NCBI RefSeq assembly: GCF_003751305.1
Contig: NZ_RJKV01000002.1
Location: 992,001-1,056,000, forward strand
Length of the DNA: 64,000 nt
Source of the DNA: Stenotrophomonas rhizophila
GTDB lineage: Bacteria > Pseudomonadota > Gammaproteobacteria > Xanthomonadales > Xanthomonadaceae
Reading direction: 5' to 3'
The position numbers were made by a program, and so were the translations under genes. Every line of letters starts with the position of its first letter. Positions within the stretch are counted from its first letter, which is position 1. This document shows, piece by piece, positions 28,296-39,529 of this stretch. The notes under the pieces are model-generated. The model saw nothing but the letters and a program-made list of their open reading frames with translations, made no database searches and was not told the DNA's origin.

Positions 28296-29417
28296 ATGGC
28301 CTGGAATACACCCGGCGGCAACAAGGGCGGACAAGGCCCCGACGAGAATCGACGTGGGCCGTTCGGTCCTCGCGGTGGCGGCAATGGCGGCGGTTGGGGC
28401 GGTTTGCCCGGTCCGCTGAAAGACCTGTTCGATGGCGGCATCCTGCGGTGGGTTGCAGTGGCTGCGGTGTTGCTGCTGCTGTTCTCCAGCTTCCAGCTGA
28501 TCGGCGAACAGCAACGCGGCGTCGTGCTGCGCTTCGGTCAATTCCATCGCATCCTGCAGCCTGGCCCGAACTTCAAGCTGCCCTGGCCGCTGGAATCAGT
28601 GACCAAGGTCAATGCCACCGAGATCAAGACGTTCAGCAGCCAGGTGCCGGTCCTGACCCGCGACGAGAACATCGTCAACGTCTCGCTCAACGTCCAGTAC
28701 CGCATCGACGATCCGCGCCTGTACCTGTTCGGCTCGGTCGATGCCGACCAGGTGCTGGAACAGACCGCGCAGAGCGCGGTGCGTGAGCAGGTCGGTCGTG
28801 CCGACCTCAACAACGTGCTGAACAACCGTGGCCCGCTCGCCGTGGCCGCCGAAGAGCGCCTGCAGGCCTCGCTTGGCAGCTACCGCACCGGTCTGTCGGT
28901 GACCGGGCTGACCCTGCCCGATGCCCGCCCGCCCGAGGAGGTCAAGCCGGCCTTCGACGAGGTCAACGGTGCCCAGCAGGTCAAGGAGCGTCTGATCAAC
29001 GAAGCCCAGGCTTACGCCGCCAAGGTGGTTCCAGAAGCGCGCGGCCAGGCCTCGCGGGCCCGTACCACCGCCGAAGGCTACAAGCAGGCCGTGGTCGCCA
29101 AGGCCGAGGGTGATGCCTCGCGCTTCAGCCTGCTGCAGGTCCAGTACAAGGACGCCCCGGAAGTCACGCGCAAGCGTCTGTGGCTGGAAACGGTGCAGAA
29201 GGTGCTCTCGGAGAACCGCAAGATCATCGGTGGCGATGGCCGCCAGCTGATCTACGTGCCGATGCCGGGCGACAACCGCACCAGCACCAATGCCGCTCCG
29301 GCGGTGACCCCGGAAGTCATGCTGCCGTCGCTGCCTGCCAGCACGGCCGTGGATGGCGTTCGCAATGCGGAGCGTCCGACGACGCGCCCGACCGGTCGTG
29401 AGGAGGGCAGCCGATGA
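28296..29417 (+). CDS. hflK: FtsH-associated protease modulator HflK
   Basis: A 373-residue inner-membrane SPFH/prohibitin protein that, with HflC, surrounds FtsH and tunes degradation of membrane proteins. A Gly-rich N-terminal tail (residues 5-38) precedes one membrane helix (about 48-66). The SPFH domain starts at EQQRGVVLRFGQF and extends through the PEARGQASRARTTAEGYKQ coiled coil. The ATG at 28296 avoids an unrelated upstream tail. It overlaps hflC by ATGA. The order hflK-hflC-yjeT-purA matches E. coli. Confidence 0.96.
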   Translation: MAWNTPGGNKGGQGPDENRRGPFGPRGGGNGGGWGGLPGPLKDLFDGGILRWVAVAAVLLLLFSSFQLIGEQQRGVVLRFGQFHRILQPGPNFKLPWPLESVTKVNATEIKTFSSQVPVLTRDENIVNVSLNVQYRIDDPRLYLFGSVDADQVLEQTAQSAVREQVGRADLNNVLNNRGPLAVAAEERLQASLGSYRTGLSVTGLTLPDARPPEEVKPAFDEVNGAQQVKERLINEAQAYAAKVVPEARGQASRARTTAEGYKQAVVAKAEGDASRFSLLQVQYKDAPEVTRKRLWLETVQKVLSENRKIIGGDGRQLIYVPMPGDNRTSTNAAPAVTPEVMLPSLPASTAVDGVRNAERPTTRPTGREEGSR

Positions 29418-30277
29418 GAAGTTCACTGTGGATTGGTCTGGCCGTAGCGGTCCTGCTTGGGCTGTTGGGGTCGGTTTACGTGGTCCGTGAGGACCAGACT
29501 GCGATGGTGCTGAACCTGGGCAAGGTGGTCCGTGCGGACATCAAGCCGGGCCTGCACTTCAAGGTGCCGCTGGTGGAAACGGTGCGCGTGTTCGATCGCC
29601 GTTTCCAGGTGCTCGACACCGCCCCGGCGCGTTACTTCACCGCTGAGCAGAAGGACGTCAGCGTCGACTTCTTCGCCATCGGTTACATCTCCGACGTGCG
29701 CGCGTACTTCCGTGCGACCGGCGGCGATGCCCGGGTGGCCAATGCCCGTCTGGCCCCGATCATCACCGACTCGCTGCGCAACCAGATCAACTCGCGGTCG
29801 TTGCAGCAGCTGGTGTCCGGGGATCGCAGCGAACTGATCGCCAACCAGCTGACCGGCATCAACGAGTCGGTCAAGGCGCTCGGCATGCAGATCATCGACC
29901 TGCGCATCAAGCAGATCGACCTGCCGACCGACAGCCAGGTGATCAACGATGTGTACGAGCGCATGCGCGCCCAGCGTAAGCAGGAAGCGGCCAAGCTGCG
30001 CGCCGAGGGTGAAGAGCAGTCGCTGACCATCCGTGCCCAGGCCGACCGCGAGAGCACCGTGATCGTGGCCGAAGCCGAGCGCGACGCCCAGCAGCTGCGC
30101 GGTGCCGGCGATGCCGATGCCGCCCGCATCTACGGCAAGGCCGGCTCGGCCGACCCGTCGTTCTACGCCTTCTACCGCAGCCTGGAGGCCTACCGTGGCT
30201 CCATGACCGACGGCAACGGCGTGATCGTGCTCGACAAGAACGACCCGTTCCTGCAGTACCTCAAGAGCGATCGCTGA
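29414..30277 (+). CDS. hflC: FtsH-associated protease modulator HflC
   Basis: A 287-residue partner of HflK with one N-terminal membrane helix (residues 5-24) and an SPFH domain starting at VREDQTAMVLNLGKVV. A long coiled coil follows, with RMRAQRKQEAAKLRAEGEEQ. The ATGA overlap with hflK suggests equal translation of the two subunits. A strong terminator follows the stop codon before the small DUF2065 gene. Confidence 0.96.
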   Translation: MRSSLWIGLAVAVLLGLLGSVYVVREDQTAMVLNLGKVVRADIKPGLHFKVPLVETVRVFDRRFQVLDTAPARYFTAEQKDVSVDFFAIGYISDVRAYFRATGGDARVANARLAPIITDSLRNQINSRSLQQLVSGDRSELIANQLTGINESVKALGMQIIDLRIKQIDLPTDSQVINDVYERMRAQRKQEAAKLRAEGEEQSLTIRAQADRESTVIVAEAERDAQQLRGAGDADAARIYGKAGSADPSFYAFYRSLEAYRGSMTDGNGVIVLDKNDPFLQYLKSDR

Positions 30278-30300
30278 GGCCGCAGGCGGTAGTCATCCAC

Positions 30301-30335
30301 GGGGACCCGGTGCAGACCGGGTCCCCGTTTTGTTT
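30301..30335 (+). terminator. Rho-independent terminator after hflC
   Basis: GGGGACCCGG and CCGGGTCCCC form a perfect 10-bp stem with loop TGCAGA, followed by GTTTTGTTT. It lies only 12 bp before the DUF2065 start, so read-through or a separate start must serve that gene. Confidence 0.88.
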
Positions 30336-30346
30336 GTGGAGATGTC

Positions 30347-30532
30347 ATGAAAGATCTGTTCTCGGCCCTGTGCCTGGTCGCCGTGCTCGAAGGCCTGTTC
30401 CTGTTCGCCGCCCCGTTGGCCTGGAAGCGGATGGCCGAGCAGCTGCTGATGCTGCGCAGCAGCGCCCTGCGCACCTGGGGCGGGGTGATCCTGCTGGCGG
30501 GCCTGACCACCCTGTGGTGGTTGAAGCACTGA
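30347..30532 (+). CDS. DUF2065 (YjeT-like) small membrane protein
   Basis: A 61-residue protein with two membrane helices: residues 5-22 (LFSALCLVAVLEGLFLFA) and 42-58. The spacing and the position between hflC and purA match E. coli yjeT. The function of the family is unknown. It starts 12 bp after the hflC terminator. Confidence 0.85.
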   Translation: MKDLFSALCLVAVLEGLFLFAAPLAWKRMAEQLLMLRSSALRTWGGVILLAGLTTLWWLKH

Positions 30533-30557
30533 GCCGGTTCCCGCCATGCGCTGGTTG

Positions 30558-30618
30558 GTAGTGCCGGCCGTTGGCCGGCTCCAGGCCATCCCTCAAGCCG
30601 GCCAGCGGCCGGCACTAC
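30558..30618. repeat. Inverted pair of SMAG elements
   Basis: Plus-strand copy at 30558-30580 (GTAGTGCCGGCC-GTT-GGCCGGCT) and minus-strand copy at 30595-30618, separated by 14 bp. The two copies can pair with each other to make one long stem. Confidence 0.8.
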
Positions 30619-30693
30619 CCAAGCGGCGGTTCTGACCGGCCGGTGAAGTCCACCGGCCCCCGGGGTGGCAGCAGCCACCGGAAACCCGGATAA

Positions 30694-32166
<1,473 letters not shown>

Positions 32167-32222
32167 TCAGGCGCGCCGTGCCGGGCCATGCCCGGTATCG
32201 CGTGAAGGTGTAAGGTGTAAAG

Positions 32223-32249
32223 AAAAGCCCCGCGCAAGCGGGGCTTTTT
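32223..32249. terminator. Bidirectional terminator between purA and the EF-hand gene
   Basis: AGCCCCGC-GCAA-GCGGGGCT with AAAA on the left and TTTTT on the right. It can serve both convergent genes. Confidence 0.9.
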
Positions 32250-32270
32250 CGTTGCCGCGCCCGCGCCGCG

Positions 32271-32684
32271 TCAGCGCCGGCCGATGCCCATCTGCAGTTC
32301 CGACAGTTCCAGATTCTCATCGTGGTTGGCATCCAGGCTCTGGAAACGCATCTCTGACGAGCGGCGCATTTCCTCGGCACTCAGCTCGCCGTCGCCGTTC
32401 TGATCGGCAATGCGCACCCATTCGGCTGCCGAGAACTCGCCATCACGCTGCGGACCGAGCACCGCCTGCACTTCATCGACGCTCACACGGTAGTTGTGAT
32501 CCGCATCGACCAGACGGAAGAACGCGTCACCGTCGTACTCATCACGGCTGACCTTGCCATCGCCATTGCGATCCAGCATCACGAAGCGGTCCGGCGCGGT
32601 GGCGGGCAGGTCCTGTGCGACGGCGGCGCCTGTTGCGCCAACGCCAGACAGAAGGAGCAGGGCAACGCGAGGTGCGAGCATCAT
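32271..32684 (-). CDS. Secreted EF-hand calcium-binding protein
   Basis: A 137-residue protein with a signal peptide (residues 1-23, MMLAPRVALLLLSGVGATG then AVAQ). Four EF-hand loops follow: DRNGDGKVSRDE, DADHNYRVSVDE, DQNGDGELSAEE and DANHDENLELSE. The first and third have the ideal DxNxDG pattern; the other two lack the central glycine and may bind calcium weakly. The start at 32684 is set by GGAGAAG upstream and by the signal peptide; an in-frame ATG further upstream is not needed. The partner is unknown. Confidence 0.85.
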   Translation of the reverse strand: MMLAPRVALLLLSGVGATGAAVAQDLPATAPDRFVMLDRNGDGKVSRDEYDGDAFFRLVDADHNYRVSVDEVQAVLGPQRDGEFSAAEWVRIADQNGDGELSAEEMRRSSEMRFQSLDANHDENLELSELQMGIGRR

Positions 32685-32914
32685 CACGGTCTTCTCCAGA
32701 GCGGTGCGAATGGTAGGCATGCCGTCAGCGGTCAGTGTCCGCTCCGTGGGTGACCAGGCCAACGGCATTTTTCCGCATTCGTGCCAGTAGTTTTACTGGT
32801 TGATCGCGGTCAGCTGACCGCAGTGCTCGTGCCCCCGCCGGGCATGGCATGCTGGGCAGCCTCACAACAGTCACACGGGCCGGTATGGAATCTGGAGATC
32901 GCGCGGGGTCGCGC

Positions 32915-33241
32915 ATGAGCAACGCGAACCGCGCCCTGCATGCGGTGGTGTCCGACCTTGAGGCGCTGTTGCGCGGCGATGGAGAAAACCACTGGGCCGA
33001 TTGGATGCAGCGGGTCATCATCCAGCTTGAGCAGGGCGATCCAAGCGCGCCGGAGAGCCTGCTGCGCGCCTATGGCGGCATGGGGTCGTTCAACGATCTC
33101 GCGCTCGGGCAGGACTACAGCAGTGGCCACTTCCAGTGGCGCGCGGACGCGGGTGAACTCAATGAGCGTCTGGACGCATTGCGCGGCCGTGCCTGGGAAC
33201 TGGCACGGGCGATCCGGGATGCAACAGCCAGCCCGCATTGA
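32915..33241 (+). CDS. Small DUF6966-like cytoplasmic protein
   Basis: A 108-residue soluble protein without a signal or membrane segment. Recognisable pieces are ENHWADWMQRVIIQLEQGD and LLRAYGGMGSFNDLAL, which resemble the DUF6966 family of unknown function. The ATG at 32915 is chosen for a GGGGT site 6 nt upstream; an in-frame ATG at 32885 would add ten residues. It is convergent with the M23 gene, whose stop codon abuts this one. No function is proposed. Confidence 0.7.
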   Translation: MSNANRALHAVVSDLEALLRGDGENHWADWMQRVIIQLEQGDPSAPESLLRAYGGMGSFNDLALGQDYSSGHFQWRADAGELNERLDALRGRAWELARAIRDATASPH

Positions 33242-33940
33242 TCACAGCGCCTGCCGACCGGTCAGCACCGGATAGGGGTTGATCGATTCGCCCTTCCACC
33301 ACTGCTTTTCCGGGCCCAGTACATGGATCTCGAAATGCAGGTGGGGTGCCTCCGGACTCGCGTTGCCCGTGCTGCCGACATAGCCGATCACCTCACCGCG
33401 CTTGACCGTCTTTTTCTCCGCCAGGCCGTCGGCGTAACGGTCCAGATGGGCGTAGTAATAGCAGTAGCGACCGCTCGGTTCGAACTGGTACACGGTGAGC
33501 CCACCCCGCACGCTGTCGAACAGTTTCTCCACGGTACCGTCGGCGACGGCCAGCACCGGCGTGCCGTTCGGCGCGAGGATGTCGATGGCATCGTGCACGC
33601 GGCCTTCGCTGCGGGCATCGGTGAAGGTGTCCTGCAACTGGTCCGCGCGGATGCCCTGCACCGGCAGCAGCAGGGCGCCGCCGGCATCTGCTGGAGGCGC
33701 CGCGACACCGCCCGGGTCAGGCGCAGGCGGTGCGGGCATGGTCTGGATCGGTGCCGGTGTCGCCGCCGGCGTGGAAGCAGGCGGCGGTGGCGCATCGAGT
33801 GCGGCACGGGCGGAACTCGTGGCCGATCCCACCTTGGCCGGTTCGGCGGCGCCAAGGCGGGCGGACGGCCCCGGCCCCAGCAGCCAGTAGCCGACCACGC
33901 CGATCACCAGCCCTACCGCCAGCAGTCGCAGGGTCTTCAT
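33242..33940 (-). CDS. M23 (LytM-type) metallopeptidase
   Basis: A 232-residue membrane-anchored or exported peptidase. Residues 5-22 form the single N-terminal hydrophobic helix. A Pro/Ala-rich linker (about 45-90) follows, then the M23 domain with the zinc ligands in RVHDAIDI and in PHLHFEIHV. Both metal motifs are intact, so it should cleave peptidoglycan cross-links. It starts 4 bp after the stop codon of the L,D-transpeptidase gene, so the pair is certainly co-transcribed. Confidence 0.9.
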   Translation of the reverse strand: MKTLRLLAVGLVIGVVGYWLLGPGPSARLGAAEPAKVGSATSSARAALDAPPPPASTPAATPAPIQTMPAPPAPDPGGVAAPPADAGGALLLPVQGIRADQLQDTFTDARSEGRVHDAIDILAPNGTPVLAVADGTVEKLFDSVRGGLTVYQFEPSGRYCYYYAHLDRYADGLAEKKTVKRGEVIGYVGSTGNASPEAPHLHFEIHVLGPEKQWWKGESINPYPVLTGRQAL

Positions 33941-33944
33941 GCGC

Positions 33945-34919
33945 TTACTCCTGCATCACGACGGGCACGGAGGCATCCACCGCGTCGGCTACCTGCAGCG
34001 CATCCCAGTTGGTCAGGCGCACACAGCCATGGGACTCGGTCTTGCCCACGTGGCCAGGCTCGGGCGTGCCGTGCAGACCGTAATGCGGTTTGGAAATGTC
34101 GATCCAGACCACGCCGACCGGATTGTTCGGGCCCGGCGGCAGCACCGCCTTGCTGTCGCCGGCCTTGGCGTCCCAGAACAACTTGGGGTTGTAGTGGAAG
34201 GTCGGATCGCGCGAGATGCCGAGGATCTTCCATTTGCCAATCGGCAGCGGGTCATGTTTGCTGCCCGACGACACGGGGAACTGTGCATAGACCTTGCCAT
34301 CGGCATCGAACAACCGGAGCGTCGAGTCGGATTTGTCGATCACCAGCTTGCTGGCTTTGGCCAGCGGGGTGACCGCGATGTTCGGTACCTGGATCACGCT
34401 GCCGGCCTTGCCCAGGTCCACACCGGGATTGAGCGCCTTCAGCAGGTCGGGCGAGGCGTGGAAGCGTTCGCCCAGTGCTTCTTCCACGGAGCCGAAGCCC
34501 AGCGATGTCAGCTTGGCCTGTTCGGCCGGCCCCTTCGGCACGGGCTGGAACGGGCCGGCCACATCCTCGGCGGTCAGCGTGTAGCGCACCAGCGGCGGGG
34601 CGCTGTCCGGCTGCAGGGCCTTCCAGGTCGCATCGTCCAGTTCACCGGTCACCTTGATCCCGCGGGCGGCCTGGAAGCCGGACACGGCCCGCTTCTGGTT
34701 GGAACCCACTTCGCCATCGATCTGCCCCGGAGAGAAGTGGGCGCGGTCAAGCAGCACCTGGGCATGCAGGTCCGAGCGCGGCCCGGTGGCCAGCGGCGTG
34801 TCGGCCGTGGCGGTAGCCGGTGTCGCGGCCGGTGCCGTCTGGGCGACCGCCCAGACAGGGGCGGCGAGCGCCAGGGCGAGGGCGGACATGCGGGCGATCT
34901 GGTGCAGGCGAGGGGTCAT
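33945..34919 (-). CDS. L,D-transpeptidase with peptidoglycan-binding domain
   Basis: A 324-residue periplasmic enzyme. The signal peptide spans residues 1-26 ([15 protein letters not shown]). A peptidoglycan-binding region with [22 protein letters not shown] follows. The YkuD catalytic domain ends in the active-site motif [13 protein letters not shown], with the nucleophilic cysteine intact. It forms 3-3 cross-links or attaches proteins to the wall. The ATG at 34919 gives the signal peptide directly. The neighbouring M23 peptidase would cut links while this enzyme makes them. Confidence 0.93.
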   Translation of the reverse strand: MTPRLHQIARMSALALALAAPVWAVAQTAPAATPATATADTPLATGPRSDLHAQVLLDRAHFSPGQIDGEVGSNQKRAVSGFQAARGIKVTGELDDATWKALQPDSAPPLVRYTLTAEDVAGPFQPVPKGPAEQAKLTSLGFGSVEEALGERFHASPDLLKALNPGVDLGKAGSVIQVPNIAVTPLAKASKLVIDKSDSTLRLFDADGKVYAQFPVSSGSKHDPLPIGKWKILGISRDPTFHYNPKLFWDAKAGDSKAVLPPGPNNPVGVVWIDISKPHYGLHGTPEPGHVGKTESHGCVRLTNWDALQVADAVDASVPVVMQE

Positions 34920-35122
34920 CGGACATTCCAGGAGAGACGTGCTTCCACCATGCCTGCCGGGCATGCGCAGTGGCCGTGAAAAGCCTGACGCGCGGCTGAG
35001 TGTGGGCACCGGCCCGGCCAATGTGTCCGCTACGTGAACCCATTCACCCCTCAACACGCCCACGGATCAAGGCCGCCCAGGGAAGGCCGATACCAGTGCA
35101 CCCCCCACGTTTGGAAGTTGTC

Positions 35123-37255
35123 ATGGATTATTTGCGGAACGTCAGCGTCGTCTGGCGGCTTGGCCTGGGCTTCGGTCTGTTGCTGCTGCTGGTGGCTGCG
35201 GTCGTCGCCATCGGCGCGACCGGCAGCGCGGAACAGAAACAGTCGATGCAGCAGGTGGTCGAGGTCAATGTGGCCAAGGTCCGGCTGCTGTCGGAAATGC
35301 TCGATGCCAACAACCAGATGATGGTGGTGCGGCGCGAGATGCTGATCCGCCAGGGCGACCGCCTGGCCGATGACGAAGTGCGCATCGCCGACCTGGTGAA
35401 GCGTTACGAGGCCAGCTGGACTGCCTATCAGGCGTTGCCCACCAATGCTGACGACAAGGCGATCGGCGACGCCATCGCAGCGGCCCGCGCGGTCGCGCGC
35501 CCGCTCAACAAGCAGATGAGCGAACAGCTCAAGCTGGGCGATTTCGCCGGTGCCACCGCGTTGACGCTGGGCGCCGTGCAGGAAGCCGCCAACGCTTGGA
35601 ACAAAGCCCTCGGCGATGGGGTGAGCTACGAAGAAACGCAGAGCCGCCAGGCTGCCGCCGAGGCGATCCGGCTGGGTGAGCGCACGTTCCTGCAGTTGCT
35701 GGTGCTGGGCGCGATCGCGCTGGTGGTCGGCATCACGGCCTCGGTGTTGATCGGACGCAGCCTGACCGGCCCGCTGGCACGCGCCGTCGGTCTGGCGACC
35801 CGCATGGCCAAGGGCGACCTGGAGCAGGACTTCCGCCTCGGCGGCCGCGACGAGATCACCCAGTTGGGCAACGCCATGGCCACGGTCCGCCAGACCGTCC
35901 AGTGCGCGATCACTGCCCAGCTGGACATGGCCCGCCAGCATGAAGCCGGCGCCATCAGCTACCGCATGGACGAAGCCGCCTTCCCCGGCGATTTCGGACG
36001 CATGATCCGCGCCACCAACGAGCTCGTCGGGTCACACGTGGCCGTCGAGTTCCACATGGTCGAGGTGATGCAGCGCTATGCGATCGGCGACCTGAGCCGC
36101 GATCTGGACACCTATCCAGGTGAAAAGGCCGTATTGACCACCACCATGGCGACCGTCAAGGACAGCCTGATGGCGATCAACCAGCAGATCGAGACGCTGG
36201 CGTCGGCTGCACGTGCGGGCGACTTCTCGGTGCGTGGTACCGAGCAGAGCTTCCAGTTCCAGTTCCGCGCGATGGTCGCCCAGTTGAACGGGATGATGGC
36301 CAGCTCGCAGAGCAGCATCGCCGACCTGTCGCAGGTGCTGCGCGCGATCTCCACGGGCGATCTGACCTCGCGCATGGATGGCCACTACGAAGGTGTGTTC
36401 GCGCAGATGCGCGACGATGCCACGGTAACCGCTGTCCAGCTGACCGGCATCGTGCAGCAGATCCAGGGTGCAGCCGGCAGCATCAACGATGCCGCACAGG
36501 AACTGGCCGCAGGCCACAGCGACCTGTCGCGCCGCACCGAGCAGCAGGCGGCCAATCTGGAAGAGGCCGCTGCCTCGATGGAAGAGCTGACCTCCACGGT
36601 CCGCCAGAACGCCGAGCTGGCCAACCAGGCCGACCACGAAGCCCATGCGGCCGGTGCCGCGGTCAAGGCAACCGAGCAGGCCATCGCGCAGATGGCAGCC
36701 GTCATGAGCGAGATCGACCAGTCTTCGGCGCGCATCTCCGAGATCTCCTCGGTGATCGATGGCATCGCGTTCCAGACCAATATCCTGGCCTTGAACGCGG
36801 CGGTGGAAGCGGCCCGTGCCGGTGAGAACGGGCGCGGTTTCGCGGTCGTGGCCACCGAGGTGCGCACGCTGGCGCAGCGTGCCGGTACGGCGGCCAAGGA
36901 GATCAAGGACCTGATCGACGAGTCCAGCAGCAAGGTCAAGACCGGACTGAGCGTGACCGTGCAGTCCGAAGCGGCGATCGCCCGCCTGACCCAGGCCAGC
37001 TCGCGCACCAATCAGCTGATGAGCGACATCGCCGCCGCGACCAAAGAACAGGCCGCCGGCATCGAGCAGGTCAACCAGGTGGTCGTGCAGATGGACCAGG
37101 TGACCCAGCAGAACGCGGCGCTCGTGGAAGAAGCCACCGCTGCCAGCCGCGCGCTGGAAGAACAGGCGTATGCACTGACCGAATCGGTGGCGGTGTTCAA
37201 GCTGGACAACAGCGCGGCAAGCCTGCGTCGCCCGGCGGCATTGCAGGCAGCATGA
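35123..37255 (+). CDS. Methyl-accepting chemotaxis protein with repeated HAMP units
   Basis: A 710-residue chemoreceptor. Membrane helices lie near residues 10-32 and 190-213; the periplasmic part between them is a helical four-helix-bundle-like sensor. A HAMP domain ([15 protein letters not shown]) is followed by two further HAMP-like units ([15 protein letters not shown] and [15 protein letters not shown]), then the signalling domain with the conserved hairpin tip [20 protein letters not shown]. Methylation helices flank the tip. No che genes are adjacent, so it feeds a system encoded elsewhere. The ligand is unknown. Confidence 0.93.
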   Translation: MDYLRNVSVVWRLGLGFGLLLLLVAAVVAIGATGSAEQKQSMQQVVEVNVAKVRLLSEMLDANNQMMVVRREMLIRQGDRLADDEVRIADLVKRYEASWTAYQALPTNADDKAIGDAIAAARAVARPLNKQMSEQLKLGDFAGATALTLGAVQEAANAWNKALGDGVSYEETQSRQAAAEAIRLGERTFLQLLVLGAIALVVGITASVLIGRSLTGPLARAVGLATRMAKGDLEQDFRLGGRDEITQLGNAMATVRQTVQCAITAQLDMARQHEAGAISYRMDEAAFPGDFGRMIRATNELVGSHVAVEFHMVEVMQRYAIGDLSRDLDTYPGEKAVLTTTMATVKDSLMAINQQIETLASAARAGDFSVRGTEQSFQFQFRAMVAQLNGMMASSQSSIADLSQVLRAISTGDLTSRMDGHYEGVFAQMRDDATVTAVQLTGIVQQIQGAAGSINDAAQELAAGHSDLSRRTEQQAANLEEAAASMEELTSTVRQNAELANQADHEAHAAGAAVKATEQAIAQMAAVMSEIDQSSARISEISSVIDGIAFQTNILALNAAVEAARAGENGRGFAVVATEVRTLAQRAGTAAKEIKDLIDESSSKVKTGLSVTVQSEAAIARLTQASSRTNQLMSDIAAATKEQAAGIEQVNQVVVQMDQVTQQNAALVEEATAASRALEEQAYALTESVAVFKLDNSAASLRRPAALQAA

Positions 37256-37281
37256 CGACACGTGTGCGCTGAGTAATACAG

Positions 37282-37308
37282 AAAAGCCCCGCTTCGGCGG
37301 GGCTTTTT
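37282..37308. terminator. Bidirectional terminator between MCP and RIO kinase genes
   Basis: GCCCCGC-TTCG-GCGGGGC with AAAA before and TTTTT after. Confidence 0.9.
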
Positions 37309-37346
37309 CATGCCGATCGGGCTGGCCGACGCAGCGGCGCGCCCGC

Positions 37347-38207
37347 TCAGTCCTCGTTCTCTTCCGCTGCTTCGCGACCCTGCTGGCGGATCAGTGCTTC
37401 TTCGCGCGCATCGTTGATGGCATGGCGGACGCCATCCAGATCGATGGTGCTCTCATCCTGCTCGAATTCACCGGTCAGTACGCTGTCCGGCAGCAGATCG
37501 CCAGCCTCGAACAGCGCCCACATCTCCTCGCCGTACCAGGTCTCCAGCAGCTCCGGTGCCCAACGACCCAGATACGCGGTGAGGTTGTTGACGTCGCGCA
37601 GCAGCATCGTGCGTGCGGCATTGTTGCCCGCCGCACTGACCACCTGCGGGAAATCGATCACCACCGGGCCTTCCGGGCCGACCAGCACGTTGTACGGCGA
37701 CAGATCGCCGTGGATCAGACCGCAGCACAGCATGCGCACCACCTGGCGGACCAGGATCTGGTGGAACTCGCGCGCCTGTTCCGGGCTGAGTTCAACCTCG
37801 CCCAGCCGCGCGGCGGAATAGCCTTCAGCATCGGTGACCAGCTCCATCACCAGCACGCCGTGGAAGTAGCCATACGGCTCGGGCACGCGCACGCCGGCAT
37901 CGCGCAGCTGGTACAGCGCATCGACCTCGGTGTTCTTCCAGGCTGCTTCCTGCTGCTTGCGGCCGTAGTTGCTGGCCTTGCCCACGGCGCGCGCTTCGCG
38001 GCTGCCACGGACCTTGCGGCCTTCCTGGTACTGCACGCGCTGCTGGAAGCTGCGCTGGGCCATGTCCTTGTAGACCTTCGCGCAGCGCACATCGTCGCCG
38101 CTGCGGACCACGTATACCGCTGCTTCCTTGCCGCTCTTGAGCGGGCGGAGCACTTCATCGATCACGCCGTCGTCGATCAGCGCCTGCAAGCCTTGGGGGG
38201 TCTTCAC
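37347..38207 (-). CDS. RIO1-family serine kinase
   Basis: A 286-residue atypical protein kinase. Catalytic motifs are the ATP lysine in CAKVYKD, the catalytic loop LIHGDLSPYNVLVG and the metal-binding VVIDFPQ. RIO kinases in bacteria (the PA4780 type) have no well-defined substrate. It starts with GTG at 38207 (VKTPQGLQALIDDG), matching the family; a longer ATG version runs into low-complexity sequence. The C-terminal tail is acidic (ending in EENED). It is divergent from the DJ-1 gene. Confidence 0.88.
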   Translation of the reverse strand: MKTPQGLQALIDDGVIDEVLRPLKSGKEAAVYVVRSGDDVRCAKVYKDMAQRSFQQRVQYQEGRKVRGSREARAVGKASNYGRKQQEAAWKNTEVDALYQLRDAGVRVPEPYGYFHGVLVMELVTDAEGYSAARLGEVELSPEQAREFHQILVRQVVRMLCCGLIHGDLSPYNVLVGPEGPVVIDFPQVVSAAGNNAARTMLLRDVNNLTAYLGRWAPELLETWYGEEMWALFEAGDLLPDSVLTGEFEQDESTIDLDGVRHAINDAREEALIRQQGREAAEENED

Positions 38208-38397
38208 GGTATCTCGGGAATCGGCTGGCGCGGGGCCTGCCCTGGAGGGGGAGGGATTTTCGCATCTTCGGGCCCATGGAGCCATCGACACGGCGCCCGG
38301 CGGTCGGGTTGTTCAGCTGCGTGCACGGTGGCGCCCGCTTGAAATCTGCTTCACATCCGCGCGGCAGGCTGGGGTCACTTCCCAAGGAGTGCCACCC

Positions 38398-39525
38398 ATG
38401 ATGCTGTCCCTGCTGCGCCGCACCGGTGCCGTTCTGGCCCTGCTGCTGGCTGTCCCCGCACTGCATGCCCGCCCCGCGGCATCCGATACGGTGCTGATCG
38501 TGGTCAGCGGCGAAGGCCGTAATCACGGCAAGACCCGCCCCGGTTTCGAGATGGACGAGTTTGCCCAGGCCTACCTGATCTTCCGCGACAACGGCCTGGC
38601 CGTGCAGGTGGCCAGCCCACGCGGCGGGCCGGTGGAGGCCGACAAGTTCGACCCGAAGGAGCCCTTCAACGCGCGCGTGCTGGCCGATCCGGCGGCGATC
38701 GCGCTGCTGGCCGATACCCGCGCCACCTCGACCCTGCGTGCGGCCGACTATGCGGCGGTCTACGTGGTTGGCGGCAAGGGCGCCATGTTCGATCTGCCGA
38801 CCGATGCGGCGCTGCGCGGCCTGCTCGGTACGCTGCACGACGGCGGCGCCGTGGTCGCCGCCGTCTGCCACGGTCCGGCCGCGCTGGTGGATGTACGGCT
38901 GGCGGACGGATCACTGCTGGTCGCAGGTCGCCGCATGACCGGCTTCACCAATGCGGAGGAGGGCGTGTTCGGCAAGCGCTGGGCCAAGGAGTTCCCGTTC
39001 CTGCTGGAAACCGCGCTGCGCGAGCGCGGTGCGCGCTGGGAGCAGGCGCCGCTGATGATGCCCAAGCTGGTGGTGGACGGGCGTCTGATCACCGGACAGA
39101 ACCCGTACTCCACGCCGGCGGTCGCCGAGGCGATCGTACGTGCCACCGGTCGCACCCCGGTCGCCCGTACCCCCTGGCGTGATGAGGCCAGCATGACGCT
39201 TGTGCAGCGCCTGCTCGACGGTGAAGGGGAGGCGGTCAAGCGCGAGCTGGCCAGCGACCGCACCGGCTATCACGACCAGTTGATCGGCGTGCTCGGCTAC
39301 TACCAGCTGCAGGCCGCGCAGGACGATGCGGCCGTGCGTGACGCCCTGGCGATCATGCAGCTGGCGGCGCCGTACATGAGCGAGCCGCAGCTGCCGCTGG
39401 GCATCGCGCAGGCGCACTGGCGGCTGGGCGAGGTGGAACAGGCGCGCAGCGTGCTCGGCAAACTGCTGGAAACGCACCCTGACATGGCCGAAGCTAAGCA
39501 GCTCAAGGACACGATCGAAGGCTGA
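38398..39525 (+). CDS. Secreted DJ-1/PfpI protein with C-terminal TPR-like region
   Basis: A 375-residue protein. Residues 1-24 are a signal peptide (LLRRTGAVLALLLAVPALHA). The DJ-1/PfpI domain includes the nucleophile elbow AAVCHGPAAL with Cys157-His158 and the segment GRLITGQNPYSTP. After residue 250, helical repeats with YYQLQAAQDDAAVRDALAIM and HWRLGEVEQARSVLGKLL look like TPR units. Export is unusual, since most DJ-1 proteins are cytoplasmic. It is followed by a two-component system 4 bp downstream, and may act as its sensor partner or effector. Confidence 0.85.
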   Translation: MMLSLLRRTGAVLALLLAVPALHARPAASDTVLIVVSGEGRNHGKTRPGFEMDEFAQAYLIFRDNGLAVQVASPRGGPVEADKFDPKEPFNARVLADPAAIALLADTRATSTLRAADYAAVYVVGGKGAMFDLPTDAALRGLLGTLHDGGAVVAAVCHGPAALVDVRLADGSLLVAGRRMTGFTNAEEGVFGKRWAKEFPFLLETALRERGARWEQAPLMMPKLVVDGRLITGQNPYSTPAVAEAIVRATGRTPVARTPWRDEASMTLVQRLLDGEGEAVKRELASDRTGYHDQLIGVLGYYQLQAAQDDAAVRDALAIMQLAAPYMSEPQLPLGIAQAHWRLGEVEQARSVLGKLLETHPDMAEAKQLKDTIEG

Positions 39526-39529
39526 CGCC

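Noticed and set aside
32181..32195. A CCGGGC/GCCCGG palindrome after purA as another SMAG element
   Set aside because: The GTAG head is missing on both strands, so I could not assign it to the family.
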